From Diphasiastrum complanatum (lineage: Eukaryota > Streptophyta > Lycopodiopsida > Lycopodiales > Lycopodiaceae), in the NCBI GenBank assembly GCA_029204225.1, contig CM055102.1:39009014-39073013 (forward strand): a stretch of 64,000 bases of DNA. Direction: 5' to 3'. Made by a program: the position numbers and the translations under genes. Shown here piece by piece: positions 23,201-33,978 of this stretch (position 1 is the stretch's first letter; each line of letters opens with the position of its first letter). Below the pieces are notes generated by a model. The model was given only the letters and a program-made list of their open reading frames with translations, was not told the origin of the DNA and did not search any database.

Positions 23201-23394
23201 ACATAGAATCTTCCACTCATGATACAAAACGTGCAGCTATAGCTATAGATGCTGAGTAGCCAACAACACTTGGCACTAGACCAGATGAAGCTAGCTCAAT
23301 TATGGACAAATTCAAGAAGAAACACCATCGCAATTTGGTAGATCCTCAAGGACTCGAATAGTTCCTGAGAGGTATGCACCTCAATCTTTCTGGG

Positions 23395-24520
23395 TGTTAG
23401 ATCTGCATTTTAGGGTTAGTTTGGGATTGATTTTGCTTGATTTGAGTGGATTTGCTTGTTTGAAATCTAATCTGATTGTTAAACATGAAAAGCTATTCAG
23501 ATCACCAATCTTAATATCCATTTGGATATGAGATATTAGAAAAAACATCAAAAATCAGTCAAAACTGCCAGTTTGGTCCAAAAAAGGCAAAAAGCGTCAT
23601 CTGAGTTGATAACTTGTTGCCCCCTTTCAGGAAACCTTCGCCGAGTTGCAGACACCTTCAGTTTTGTTCTCAAAACCTTCAGTTTGAAAGGCAAAGATTA
23701 CTTCCCAGTAGATTTTCAGAAACATCAGAAAAACCGCAAAAGAAAACCAAAAAATCACCAAAACTCTACAAATATAAAAAAAGAACCTTTGCCCGATTCA
23801 CTGTGCATAGATGTGATTCAGATCTATCTACTGCTAGGTTAGCAAAGATTAATACCAAAAATAGAAAGATTTTTAGAGGATCAGTTGTCATCTTGCCATA
23901 TTTTTGTCAAAAAGTCATTTTTTTGCAAAAATACTAGTATTACCTTTGATCCTTCGCCAAAACCTTCGTCGAGTTTCCAGAACATTCTATTTATTGTAAA
24001 ATACTATTCTTGAGTTTGGCGAAGATTCTTCTTGATTAGATCATAGAAAATCTTGGTTTTTACCCTCGCCAAACTACAGAAACTGTATTTTATTGTGTCA
24101 GAAACCTTCGTCTGGTTTTTCATAGCTTTATCTGTGTCAGATCTTTAATCTGAGAGGTCGGCGAAGGTTATTTTCCAATAAATTGTCAGAAAAATTGTTC
24201 AAAGAGTTTGTTTCCAAAACAACATTGTTGAACCTTCACCAAGCCAATCTTCGCCTAGTGAACCTTCGCCAGTCCTATTTTTAGTTTCTGATTTTCCAGA
24301 TCAAGTCTCTATCAAATTTTGGATCAAATCTGATATATTCTAATTTTGATTTCGAGAGAGTTATCATTTTTGGGAAGTACCGATTGATTGTATTTCGAAA
24401 TCTTTTCCATGATCAGATTTTTGAAAAATGGAATAGATCTAGCAGATCTGATCTGAGATAGTTTTTTGATTGAAAAATCTAGATCCAATCTCATTGTCTG
24501 CTTGATCTAAATTTGTAAAG
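23395..24520 (+). other. Leader/LTR region of the gypsy element with repeated CCTTCGCC motif
   Basis: The region is non-coding. The word AACCTTCGCC or a close variant, in either orientation, recurs near 23633, 23948, 24016, 24062, 24105, 24162, 24232, 24247 and 24260, giving a patterned GC-richer signature in AT-rich DNA. Confidence 0.6.
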
Positions 24521-24793
24521 ATGGCTGCCCTTGGGGCCACTCCTAGAGGTGCTTCACATGAAGTCAATCCAATCATTGTTAGAAGAGCACCCCGTTTGGA
24601 TCTACCCAAATATAATGGATTAACAAATCTAGTTAGATTTCTTCAGATCTATGCTGAATCTTGTGAAGTCTATGGCGAGATTTATCCTCAAGATAAACTT
24701 AAGTTGTTTCCTATGGCCTTAACAGGTGCCGCACAAGATTGGTACTCTAATCAAGATGAAACTAAGCGTACAAATTGGGAAGTTGTTAAATGA
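24521..24793 (+). pseudogene. Gypsy gag N-terminal part
   Basis: The 90-codon frame reads MAALGATPRGASHEV, then RRAPRLDLPKYNG, VRFLQIYAESCEVYG and KLKLFPMALTGAAQDWYSN. These match the retrotransposon gag domain of plant Ty3/gypsy (hydrophobic helices followed by L.LTG.A..WY). It ends at a stop at the edge of a foreign insert; the gag C-terminus resumes at 25250-25902. Confidence 0.82.
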
Positions 24794-25245
24794 GCCCCAC
24801 TTTAACAAGTAAAGGTGAGAATGTCCTCCAAATTCAAGGTAGAACCTCCAAATGCCCTCCAAGCAACCTGCAAGCTCCAAGATGCTTCTCCAACTCCAAG
24901 CTACAATGCCTCCACCTACAAGTAAGGATCTGCAAGCCTCCAAGGATCTCTCCTCCACCTGTGTCCCTACTCTTATACACAAAGGTAGATAACAAACTGA
25001 CCTCATTCACCACCCAACCATAGCTAGATCCAAACTCCAAGCAAGACCTATCTAGAACCCCCTTGCTAACCATAAACAAATCACAAGCATACCACAACAA
25101 CCAATTGCTTACTCAAGATCCAAACCCTACTTATGTCCCATACCATAAGCAAGATCCAACCCTCAGCATACTACACACAAGAATTTACTCGACACACTAG
25201 TAGCCACACTAGAGCATAAGCAATACAAGCAAAAGAGATTTGTCT
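24794..25245. other. 450-bp unidentified insert splitting gypsy gag
   Basis: C-rich, Lys/Gln/Pro-poor DNA with no recognisable protein separates two halves of the same gag gene. Words such as CTCCAAG and GATCCAA(A/C)CC recur. It could be a solo LTR or a non-autonomous element; no clear target duplication is visible. Confidence 0.45.
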
Positions 25246-25249
25246 CCTA

Positions 25250-25902
25250 CTTTTTGCAACTTCTATCCTCGGATAATTCAGCAATGGTATGTCCAAATGA
25301 GATATCGAGAACCACAGTATGGAGGAAATCCAGCAGCAAGACCTCGACAATCTGCTCTTGGATATTCGGAACGTTTAGCTTTACCTGCCCCACCAAAGCA
25401 CTTCGCTCCTCCTGCCAATTTGATGGAACCAGAACCTTACAGAAGTGCTGAGCAATGGAATTATGGTACTGATCAAGAAGGTGGATCTTCAAAACAGTAT
25501 GTTATTTATGCTGCCGCTCAACAACAAGCCTCTAGAAATTGGACCAGAGCACCACTTGGATGCTTTGCATGTGGAGAAAGTCACAGAGTTGCAGAATGTC
25601 CAAATAAAAAAAAAATTGTACCATTCTGTCATGAATGTGGTTATGGGCATTGCTATGAAACAACAAGACCGAAGCCACCACCAGCTACAGCAATTGTAAA
25701 TTTGATAACAATCAAGCAAAGACCAGTAGCTCAGAATAAATCAAGTGCACCCTTGATGGTGGTCACTAGAGCGCAGAAGCAGAAAGAACTAGTAGTGGAT
25801 CCAGTACCTGCTGATTCTATACCATTGAATGATATACCAACAGCATCAGGAGTCTATCTAAATCTTAATATAGAAAAACGAAGATATCAGAATATGAGGT
25901 AG
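25250..25902 (+). pseudogene. Gypsy gag C-terminus with CCHC zinc knuckle
   Basis: An open frame of about 218 codons contains IIQQWYVQMRYREPQYGG, a Pro/Ala-rich linker, then GCFACGESHRVAECPNKKK, a CX2CX4HX4C nucleic-acid-binding knuckle near residues 107-121, followed by a second Cys/His group (FCHECGYGHCYE). The frame is intact over this part; a stop ends it at 25902 and protease motifs follow in a nearby frame. Confidence 0.8.
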
Positions 25903-26690
25903 TGGATTAACTATCTGCAAGAAGAAGAGGAGCTTGAAGCTACAAAAGCAACAGCAGAAGTTCATTATTCACCATTGTAGCCTCCAAGACATTCACGTAC
26001 GGATATGAATGATCAGTTACATCATCATGAAGAACCCTTCAAGATGCTTGAACCGGAAGCACCGCAAACAGAATTGCTCATAAACATTTTGTCTAGCAAG
26101 ATCAATATTTCATTGGGAGAGTTTTTGAAGTTGGTGCCAAAAGAAAGAGGTCTTAGCGCAAAAGTTAGCTCAAGAAGAACCAGAATCCATCATGAGCCAC
26201 TTTTTTGTGCTGGATTTGAAGAATCTAACGAAGTACTCCATGTTGGAGCTGCTTGGGAAAGTGAAGAAAAGAATATCACTCTTCTGATATAGCATAGACA
26301 ATTTCTTAAGGAAGCAGCCATGATAGATGGCGGTTCAGGAGTTAACTTGATCTCTACAAAGCTATGTGCAAAATGGGACCTTACAAAGATCAAGCCTGCG
26401 TCTTTTTCTATTAAGCTAGTTGATCAAACGACAATTAGTCCATGAGGAATGGTTGAAGATATACCTGTCAGAATTGTGGGAGTACAGTTTGTCATTACTT
26501 TCGTAGTGATGGACTTATCAGAAGCGCCAAATGTCTACCAAGTTTTATTCGTACGTCCATGGTTACGAGTTGCGCAAGTAATTCATAATTGGGGTACCAG
26601 AAAAATCACTTTTGAAAATTGTGAGCGTGAAGTTAAAGTTGATCCTACAACTTGGACTGCCCTCAGGCTCCGGCGCGTGGGAATTCTTGG
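25903..26690 (+). pseudogene. Gypsy aspartic protease and linker
   Basis: After a stop, HEPLFCAGFEESNEVLHVG is followed by AAMIDGGSGVNLIS (near 26315-26355), a gypsy protease active site in which the usual Asp-Thr/Ser-Gly is Asp-Gly-Gly. Then VRIVGVQFVITFVVMDL and YQVLFVRPWLR (the conserved flap-to-C-terminal part, usually LGRPWL) occur at 26465-26570. Stops at about 26290 and 26444 break it. Confidence 0.78.
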
Positions 26691-27121
26691 GCCGGTAACA
26701 AAGAAACTTCACAAAGGTTTGCATTCTCATAAGAATTCAACTTAAAAATTCCACCACATCTAGATCCATCATCTAGGATCTCATCATTTTTCTTGATAAA
26801 GCAAGTATTGGAGTTGAACTTTACATCACAACCATTATCAAGCAACTTTCTCACACTAATCAAGTTTTTTGTAAGTTTTGGAATGAAAAGAACATTAGAA
26901 AGTGCAAGAACTTTTGAAGAAGCAAGTTTGAATGGAATGTTGCCAATTCCTTCTATAGAGCACTCATGATCATTAGCAGTGTAAATAGATCTCTTAAGTC
27001 CTTTGTAAGGTACAATTGAGTCAAAATACTCCTTTGAATAGCCCATACGTGAAGAAGCTCCACTATCTATGTACCAAGCTCCATCTTTCTTGAAAGGTGA
27101 TGAAGAAAAACTAGACACCAT
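26691..27121 (-). pseudogene. Copia protease fragment, minus strand
   Basis: The minus-strand frame reads KKDGAWYIDSGASSRMGYS with the Asp-Ser-Gly active site, then IEGIGNIPFKL and LFIPKLTKNLISVRKLLD, typical of copia protease and its C-terminal extension. It stops where it meets the gypsy fragment near 26690. Sequence upstream of its start (27122 onward) is not recognisable gag. It is a stranded fragment of a third copia family. Confidence 0.82.
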
Positions 27122-27778
27122 AAGTAAAGAAGTTATAACTTAATCACAATCTAGCATGCTAAGCTTTAGAGAATGATAGCAATGAATCATAAATGAGCAA
27201 AAGTACAAGATATCAATGCATTAGCATTAGTCTCAACACGAGTTAGAGAGAGAAAGATAGAGAGATAACAAGCAAAAATTGTGTGGATCCAAAATGGCAT
27301 GAGACAACTACAAAGCTTTGATTCTTCATAATAAAATATGAGGAGAGCTACTCACATTTATGGAGTTTGAGGTAGCTCGAGGTAGAACCACATCCATCCA
27401 TCATTTAATGACATCTAAAGTGAAAACTAGAGTCTATGTGACATTTGTCACTTCTCATGCATGAATATCTACCAACTTTTTCCAAGTGTCCTAGTTCTAA
27501 CTAGAAATGTACAAATCATCATGAATGTGTCCATTACACTTTGTGCATGCCTTGCATGTCACTATGGATCACTTACAATTAATGCATGTGAATTGCCACG
27601 AGTTTCTACTAGCATAATTTTTCTAATTCTATGTCTACAATCTATATGCAAGTTGTACTCATCATTCTAGATATGACATATCCATGTAGCTCGAGTTCTA
27701 TCTAGGCCAAACTTGGCATTTTGCATTTATGAACAACATACTTGCATGGTACAATATTTGTGGCAAGCCTAAATTCAA
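27122..27778. other. Non-coding, no gene seen
   Basis: AT-rich DNA between the copia fragment and the LRR pseudogene, possibly flank of either. Confidence 0.45.
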
Positions 27779-28383
27779 GATGGATTATTTTTACATTTCA
27801 ACAAATAATTGGCTAGCGATGGTGGAATGCTGCCTGTGAGATCATTGTTGGGAAGATAGAGGTATTGTAAGAGACTAAGCTGACCTAGCTCTTCGGGTAT
27901 TTTGCCACTCAAGGAGTTGTTGTAAAGATTAATATATTGAGGACTTCTCATTCCACCCAACTCACCTGGTATGCTGCAATTTAGCTGGTTGCTACTGAGC
28001 ACCAAAGCTTCAAGATTAGAACAATGGACAAGAGATGCAGGGATGCAACCCACCAAACCATTTGAACCAAGATCCAGCATTTTTAACTGTGTGAGGTGAC
28101 CGATTTCTGAAGGTATGGTCCCAGTAAGCTAGTTTTTGAATAGATACAAATGATTGAGAGAGGATAAATTTGTATAAGAAATGGGAATGACTTCGGTGAG
28201 AGTATTTGCACCAAGAGAGAGCAATTTTAACTGCGTGAGGTAACCAATTTCTGAAGGTGTGGTTCCGATGAGCTGGTTGTACTCTAGAAACAAGTGATGC
28301 ATCGAGGATATATTTCTAATCATTATTGATGGAATGACTCTAGTGAGATCATTTTTTCTGAGGCCAAGTAGCTGCAGCTACGT
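27779..28383 (-). pseudogene. Leucine-rich-repeat receptor pseudogene fragment
   Basis: A nearly continuous minus-strand frame encodes about eight plant-type LRRs of 24 residues with the LxxLxLxxNxLxGxIPxxLGxLxxL pattern, for example LEALVLSSNQLNCSIPGELG and LQYLYLPNNDLTGSIPPSLA. One TAG (28129-28131) interrupts it exactly where NQL is expected (CAG to TAG). A further stop lies at the N-terminal edge near 28383, and the frame ends at 27775 without transmembrane or kinase domains. Functional relatives are cell-surface receptor kinases or receptor-like proteins. This is a fragment, single-stop and otherwise well preserved, so relatively young or recently captured. Confidence 0.82.
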
Positions 28384-29770
28384 AAAGGCCGCAAACTGCC
28401 AAGACAAGAGAAGTTTTGGTGCTACAACAGTGAGGCTACAAAGTAGATTTGCGTGCATTTTTGGTGTCACAATAGCACACAATTTGCAGTTGCGAGTATT
28501 GTTATATGTTGTGTTGCAAGCTTTATATTGATTGCAAGATGGCGAACGATGTCAGTCGATGATGACCAGACTTAGTCGCTTGCTAAATGGCTTAGTAATA
28601 GAATGGATTTTTCAACCCAGCTTCATTTCTAGAGTTGTCTTGTAACTCTCTATTTTTTATTGACGCTCCTAATTGTAGGCAGATGCTTTATACTTCTAAA
28701 TTGAGTACAGGTCAAGCTATCTTGGTTGGAACTCTTCAGAATCCTTCATACACTTGTACCAAACAATTAATATATGACGATCCTAGTGTTACACTATAGT
28801 CTGTTGTGGTCAGGGTCAATGTCTCTTGGTGTTCGGTTTTGCTATTAGTTGTAGTCTAGTAGACCTCGAACAAATTGCTATATCAAACTTAGAGAATGCA
28901 AGTGCATTTTTTTAAATTATACTTTTCCTTTTTATAAAAGCAATTCTATAGCTACTTATCGTTATTTAATTGTTGTTAAATAATACTTATAAATATTCAC
29001 TCTTTACTTATGCATTCCTTCAAATAATAATGATACTTTGGATTTGTATCATATGGTGAATGATTTGATCTTGTGTTTAATAACTTGACTGGATTATTTT
29101 CAAATTTGTATCGATTTGTTTCAATAAAAAATTTCGAAAACATCTTTGGAACTCATTTCAACAAATCAAAAAAGAAATGATAAATAAACTTAAACGAAAA
29201 TTTTATTTTATTTATTTACTTTTTAAACAAGTTGGAGATTTTTTGGCATTTCTTTGACATTTTCCATGGTGATCTGCAAATGGCATTTTCAAACATCATA
29301 TCACATCATTCATTTGGGAGAAAGTGAGTCTCCTAGTTCATAAATTGGAGAGGAAAATTGCCGCCTCTGAAAGCACTATGTTCTGTACGCTTAGACAGAT
29401 GGTGTTCTAACTACTAATTCTTGTTAACATTCACTAACCTTTTCTGGAAAATGTCAAAACGCTTTCAATTTTTTCTATTGTTTTCATGAATACACAATTA
29501 TAGACCAATTCATTGACTGATAAAACTTTGTGTAAATGTCAAATTAAATATATGTAAGTCAAGATATGCGATAGGAGAGTATTTTTTGAGGCATAGTTTC
29601 AGGCATTTGAATCATTTTTCTAAACAATCATTTATTTCTGAAGCATTTCTTGCATCACCTGAGTCTTTGGTAATAACAATTGTCATCAAATTTGTGGTCC
29701 GCTTACAAAAGAGTCATTTTGGATTTGTTATGAAATATCATTTGTAAATAATGTTCTCAAGTCTTATATA
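28384..29770. other. Intergenic, no gene supported
   Basis: AT-rich DNA. No retroelement or gene motif was recognised. Confidence 0.5.
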
Positions 29771-30431
29771 TGAAGAATTTCGAATCATTAAGATCCAAAA
29801 TATCTCTTTGATCTTTGGTTAGAAAGACAAGCAAATCACCAATCTTGCCAATGTAGAAAAACCAACATCTACACTATGAAAAATGAGATGCAAACTCTAA
29901 TAGATCTTGATCAAACATCAATCAAAACATAAACTAATGTTGTTGTCCATACAAAAATAATAAGCTATTGTATTTCACACGCGTGGATCTAAAAATAGCA
30001 TTTAATGAGCATTCTACACATAAAATTGCAATACATCACAAGTATAGTGTACCAATGGATAGTAGAACCCAAATCAATTGCCAAATATACAGATATGACC
30101 AAAATAGTAAAACTAGTTGAAATCTTTCACATCCCCTCTTCAACTAGTTTAAGCATAAACTCTGAAAACACTCCAAGTGAAGTCCTATGCTTCATGAACA
30201 AGTCCTTTTCCAATGCTTTGAAATAGCATCTATAATTGATATAGAGAATAGTGTCCACTTTAGATGCTTCATTATCTCTTACATCAATTTTACACATCAA
30301 GATGTAAATAGAACATGAAGAACCAAATAGAATGTAAATGAGATGATTCCTCCATGTTATAAACTTTGAACTCTCTGGAAATTATAGCAACCAAATTATA
30401 AATGTGAGTGATTACCATTTGCTTGCCTGTA
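29771..30431 (-). repeat. 3' LTR of the copia relic; inner end approximate
   Basis: It starts TGAAGAATTTCGAATC (plus strand). It ends near 30431 before the complement of a purine tract (TCCTCCCTCTTTG). CACGCG, a damaged G-box, lies at 29977. Confidence 0.6.
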
Positions 30432-30452
30432 TCCTCCCTCTTTGTCCTTTTT

Positions 30453-31230
30453 TTATATGTCTCCACCATAAAACTCCATGAATGAGCCTTCATCTCCATC
30501 TTGCCTCAAGATGCCATCATCACTTGATGACTTGATCATGAATGAGTGATATAATGAGCCTCCAATAGCTTCATTTCCATCAGCAAAACCAGCCAAGAAT
30601 GCTGGTACAACTCCAACATCAAGATGATGCTCACCAATGTAGCTAGTTTGACCATATCTTGACAATTTACACACATCCACATGAAATTGCTCAAACATGA
30701 GATAGAAAAAGTACAGTAAACTTGAACAACACTTCCTTGCTGCTCCTTTGACCTTACTTGAGTCGTCAATAACTTGCAGAAATAGATCCATAACATCTTT
30801 GCCAATTGACTCTCCTTTGATGCTCTTGACCAGCTCCAAATTGCCAACTTCCCTTTTGACTTGTTGAAACCCTTTGAGATCAACCTCTTGATCATCAACT
30901 TGACCATCAAAGTCATTGAACAAAAAAAAAATTCCAAATCCACTACCTTTTGAAAAGCCATGAAAACATCCATCCACTTGCATAGTATCATCTACACAAG
31001 AATATTCACCAAAGCATATGAGAATAACAAAATGAGTCACTTTCACTTGCTTATCTTTCTCATCATAAGTGAGCCTTGAAGGCATTTGTCTTTCCCTTGA
31101 TGTTCTCCTTGGCTTTTGACTTGATGATGGTCCTTCATCATCACCATCCAAAGTAGGATCCTTTACATCAACATCAAGAATGTTAGATCCATCCACATCA
31201 CCATCAATAATGCTTGAAGATACTTTTGGA
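30453..31230 (-). CDS. Unidentified open frame in the place of reverse transcriptase
   Basis: The frame is open for about 260 codons. Its start (SSQKPRRTSRERQMPSRL) is the usual basic linker after copia integrase, so the first ~60 codons belong to the integrase-RT linker in a shifted frame. The rest (for example KGFQQVKREVGNLELVKSI and PAFLAGFADGNEAIGGSLY) matches no domain that I recognise and contains none of the reverse transcriptase motifs. It could be acquired sequence, an antisense frame, or chance openness. It is listed because a 780-bp open frame in decayed DNA is unexpected. Confidence 0.35.
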
Positions 31231-32063
31231 TTGTTTCCCCTCATCAAAAATGACATCTCTACCAACAAGCACTATGTTAGTAGAAGGAATATAAACCCTG
31301 TAGGCTTTACTCACCTCACTATATCCAACAAATATACCTTTCCTTGAAGATGGATCTTCCTTGGTCCTATTATCAAGAGTTATGTTGACATAGCATGTGC
31401 ATCCAAAAGTTCTAAGAAAGTTGACACTCGGCCTCCTGAGTAGCATCTCAAAAGGTGTCCTTCCATCCATAATAGCACTTGGCCACCTATTGAACAAGAA
31501 AATAGCACACAACAAAGCTTGATCCCAAAATGGCTTCTCAAAGTTAACACTTAACCTCATGGCTTTCGCACTTTCACATAAAGTCTTATTCTTCCTCGCG
31601 GCCACTCCATTTTGTTGTGGGGTCCTTGGTGTTGTATACTCCCTCTTGATCCCATGCTCATCACAAAAAGCCTTGAACTTGGTAGATATGTACTCTCCAC
31701 CATTGTCACTCCTTAAGCACTTGATCTTTGTGGAAAATTGGTTCTCCCTTGCATTCTTGAACTTAACAAAGAATCATACACTTCATCCTTGCTCTTTAGT
31801 AGATAGATCCAACAAAATCTACTAAAATCATCAATGAAAGTTACATACATCTTAGCTCCACTATTGCTAATTGTAGTAATTCAATGAATATCTGAATGTA
31901 CAACTTGAAAAGGCTTTCTAGATCTAGTATAAGGTAGTCTATGTGACTTTGACAAAGCACAAGACTCACAAACATGATTGATACTTTTTAAGGAACTTGG
32001 AAGACCAGTCACAACTTGCTTCCTAGCCATTACCTCCAATGACTTGAACCTGAGGTGTCTCAT
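31204..32063 (-). pseudogene. Copia GAG-pre-integrase and integrase
   Basis: RHLRFKSLEVMARKQVVTG and CESCALSKSHRLPYTRS (32063-31900) form the pre-integrase zinc site, followed by HSDIH. TPQQNGVAARKNKTLCES (near 31640-31570; usual AERK is changed to AARK) and GRTPFEMLLRRPSVNFLRTF mark the core and C-terminus, and IFVGYSEVSKAYRVY closes it. Stops and shifts occur around 31740 and 31870. The Glu to Ala change at the normal catalytic Glu position (VAERK) would by itself inactivate strand transfer. Confidence 0.83.
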
Positions 32064-32463
32064 CCTTTTATGCCAAACCTCTTGAATCGGTGGTTAGCAA
32101 TAACACAAGCATCTAGTTTGAACAACTTCCCTTGTCTTTTACCTTTTGCAATCAAAAAATCCTTCCTTTTGATCATACAAGCGTCTCCAGCAAACTCAAC
32201 TTTGAGACCTTTACTTAGCAATTGACTCACACTAAGTAAATTCTTGGTAATAGATGGAATGAACAAAACATCCTCCAGATTAACATTCCTATTTGTAGAG
32301 AGAGAGAAATAGGAATTGTGTCAATCCCTTTGATTGCACACTCACCATCATTGGTTGTGTAGATCACCCTCTTGTCATCTCCATATGCCAACAAAGTAGT
32401 GAAGTACTCTTTGTGAAAAGTCATGTGTGGGATCCATCATGGATCTAAATCTCCATCATGGAT
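32064..32463 (-). pseudogene. Copia protease with deleted active site
   Basis: The expected W-I-D-S-G-A-S-H-M block reads WIPHM: the Asp-Ser-Gly catalytic residues are gone through a small in-frame deletion near 32430, and a stop precedes it. Downstream motifs are intact (HKEYFTTLLAYGDDKRVIY, then IPSITKNLLSVSQLL at 32260). Confidence 0.78.
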
Positions 32464-32801
32464 CACAAAAGCATCATCATTTGCATTTTGAACATCCAAA
32501 ATATCCTCATCAAAAGTAAGATTACCTTGCTTGTCTGCTTGATCTCTCTTCTTCTTGTAGCACTCACTTGCAAAGTGTCCTTTGATGCTTCAATAGAAGC
32601 ACTTGAGCTTTGATCTATCCTTCTTTTTGCCATTTGAAGAAGCCTCCTCTTGATTTTGCCCTTTACACTACTTACTTTTGCTTTTGCCCTTGAATGTGCC
32701 CTTGACGAACATAGCCTCCTCTCCAACTTGAGATGTTGATGAAGATCCACCTCTTGCTTGAAGCCTATATTCTTCATTGATCAAGATCTCTTGAAGATCA
32801 A
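32464..32801 (-). pseudogene. Copia nucleocapsid/zinc-knuckle region
   Basis: A Lys/Arg/Ser-rich section followed, in a neighbouring frame, by HFASECYKKKRDQADKQGN, the tail of a CCHC knuckle. The first cysteines fall at a stop (TGT to TGA-type change near 32590). Confidence 0.6.
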
Positions 32802-33329
32802 TCAAACTTGGCAAAGTCTTTGGAATGGCAAGATTTTAACAATGTTAGCATGAGCATCCAACAATTCATTAAGAATAACTTGAACAAGCTCTCCTTCCTT
32901 AATGCTCTCATCAATGCAAGCTAACTCATCATTCAAAGCTTTCACTCTCAAAATAGAAGTATTTGGACTTTCTTCACTCTTTTGCAAACAAGAAAAGATT
33001 TGCCTTCTTAGAGTCAGCACTCTAGAAGTAGACTTGGATTCATAAAGCTTCTTCAATGAATCCCAAGCATCCTTTGATGAAGTACACTTACCAACTTCCT
33101 TGAGAAGCTCATTGGTAACATTCATCTTTATCATGTGTAGAGCCCTTTTGGCCCTCTTGTCATACCTCATTTGATCTTGTTGTGTTGCTAGTCTCTCCTC
33201 CAAACCTACAACAATATTCAACACATCATTCATCTCAAGAAGTGATTCCATCCTCACTTTCAACAATGAATAGCTACTTGAGGTAAGCTTATCACTGGCT
33301 TCCAACATGACTCCACTTGATGTAGCCAT
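32802..33329 (-). pseudogene. Copia gag (capsid)
   Basis: The open frame of 175 codons reads MATSSGVMLEASDKLTSSS, then YSLLKVRMESLLEMNDVLN, HMIKMNVTNELLKEVGKC and SSKDAWDSLKKLYESKST, closely parallel to gag of the nested element at 10277 and so of a related lineage. It runs to a stop at 32802 just before the nucleocapsid section. Confidence 0.85.
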
Positions 33330-33918
33330 GTAGCAATGACCTAATCTTCTCTTTCAACCTGTTTCAATGCACAAAACACTCCTGTTAAACAGCAATAAAT
33401 GTTTACAAAAGGAAATCACAAAGATACGAAACTTTTCAATTCTCTTCTAGCACTTATACCAAGCAAATCAACACATAGAATAGTGAAATCTATGATCAAC
33501 CTATGATCTATCCTCAATCTAGTGACTCTTGCCACTTCTTAAGATTGAAACACACTCAAATGAAGTTCATTAACCTCACAATCTAGGGATCCAATTTAAA
33601 TTAGGGTTTTGACAAAATCACAAAAAATTGATTATTTCAAAATCTATATGCAATTGCCTAAAACTTGATATGCAATCTTGTAGCCAACACTTAGGCTTTT
33701 CCAATGCTCTAAAAATCGGCCAAATCCAACAAATAATGTGTGAGATCAGAATTGATCAAAATTATAAACCTTTTTTGAGTTTTGATCTACAAAAGATCCA
33801 ATCTACATATGCAAGAAACTTGATTTTGGTGTAGAATCCAATCTAGCATGCTCTAGCATTGATATCTTCTCCAAATCAATGATAGATGTGATTGCTTCCT
33901 TCGTAACCTAAAACACAA

Positions 33919-33930
33919 GATCTAATACCA
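33919..33930 (-). other. Primer-binding site of the copia relic
   Basis: In sense, TGGTATTAGATC directly follows the LTR remnant that starts (plus strand) TGTGAATAATTTC at 33931. Confidence 0.7.
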
Positions 33931-33978
33931 TGTGAATAATTTCAGATCATTAAGATCCAAAATATTCCTTTGACCAGT
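33931..33978 (-). repeat. 5' LTR remnant of the copia relic
   Basis: 48 bp match the outer end of the LTR at 29771; the remainder is replaced by the next copia element. Confidence 0.7.

Larger units (their letters stand above)
20362..23390 (+). mobile_element. Decayed Ty1/copia retrotransposon, plus strand, 3' truncated
   Basis: A probable 5' LTR (20362-20946), a tRNA-Met-like primer site, then gag, zinc knuckle, protease, GAG-pre-integrase and integrase remnants follow in copia order. Reverse transcriptase and RNase H are absent: similarity stops near 23390, where a gypsy-type element begins. Many frames carry TAG stops at expected Trp or Gln positions and several frameshifts, so the element is old and dead. 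Confidence 0.85.
23395..26690 (+). mobile_element. Decayed Ty3/gypsy retrotransposon fragment, plus strand
   Basis: A ~1.1-kb non-coding leader or LTR (23395-24520) precedes gypsy-type gag (24521-24793), an unrelated 450-bp insert, the gag C-terminus with a CCHC knuckle, and an aspartic-protease region. Reverse transcriptase, RNase H and integrase are missing; the element is cut at about 26690 by copia sequence on the other strand. LTR and primer site were not resolved. Confidence 0.8.
29771..33978 (-). mobile_element. Copia element relic lacking reverse transcriptase, minus strand
   Basis: In minus-strand sense the order is a truncated 5' LTR (33978-33931), a primer site (33930-33919), gag, zinc-knuckle region, protease, integrase, an unidentified open frame, and a ~660-bp 3' LTR (30431-29771). 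The LTR pair is recognised by ATCATTAAGATCCAAAATAT at both 29790 and 33946 regions. No reverse transcriptase or RNase H motif exists between integrase and the 3' LTR. The right end is cut by another copia element at about 33979. Confidence 0.8.

Noticed and set aside
25247-25719. Minus-strand frames opposite gypsy gag
   Set aside because: They are shadows of the plus-strand zinc-knuckle gene.
20362-26690. A single hybrid copia-gypsy element or endogenous pararetrovirus
   Set aside because: Copia motifs stop near 23390 and gypsy gag starts only after a separate leader; no movement-protein or caulimovirid motif was seen.
30536-30991. 151-codon minus-strand frame overlapping the longer open frame
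   Set aside because: It is an alternative frame of the same DNA and lacks any domain pattern.
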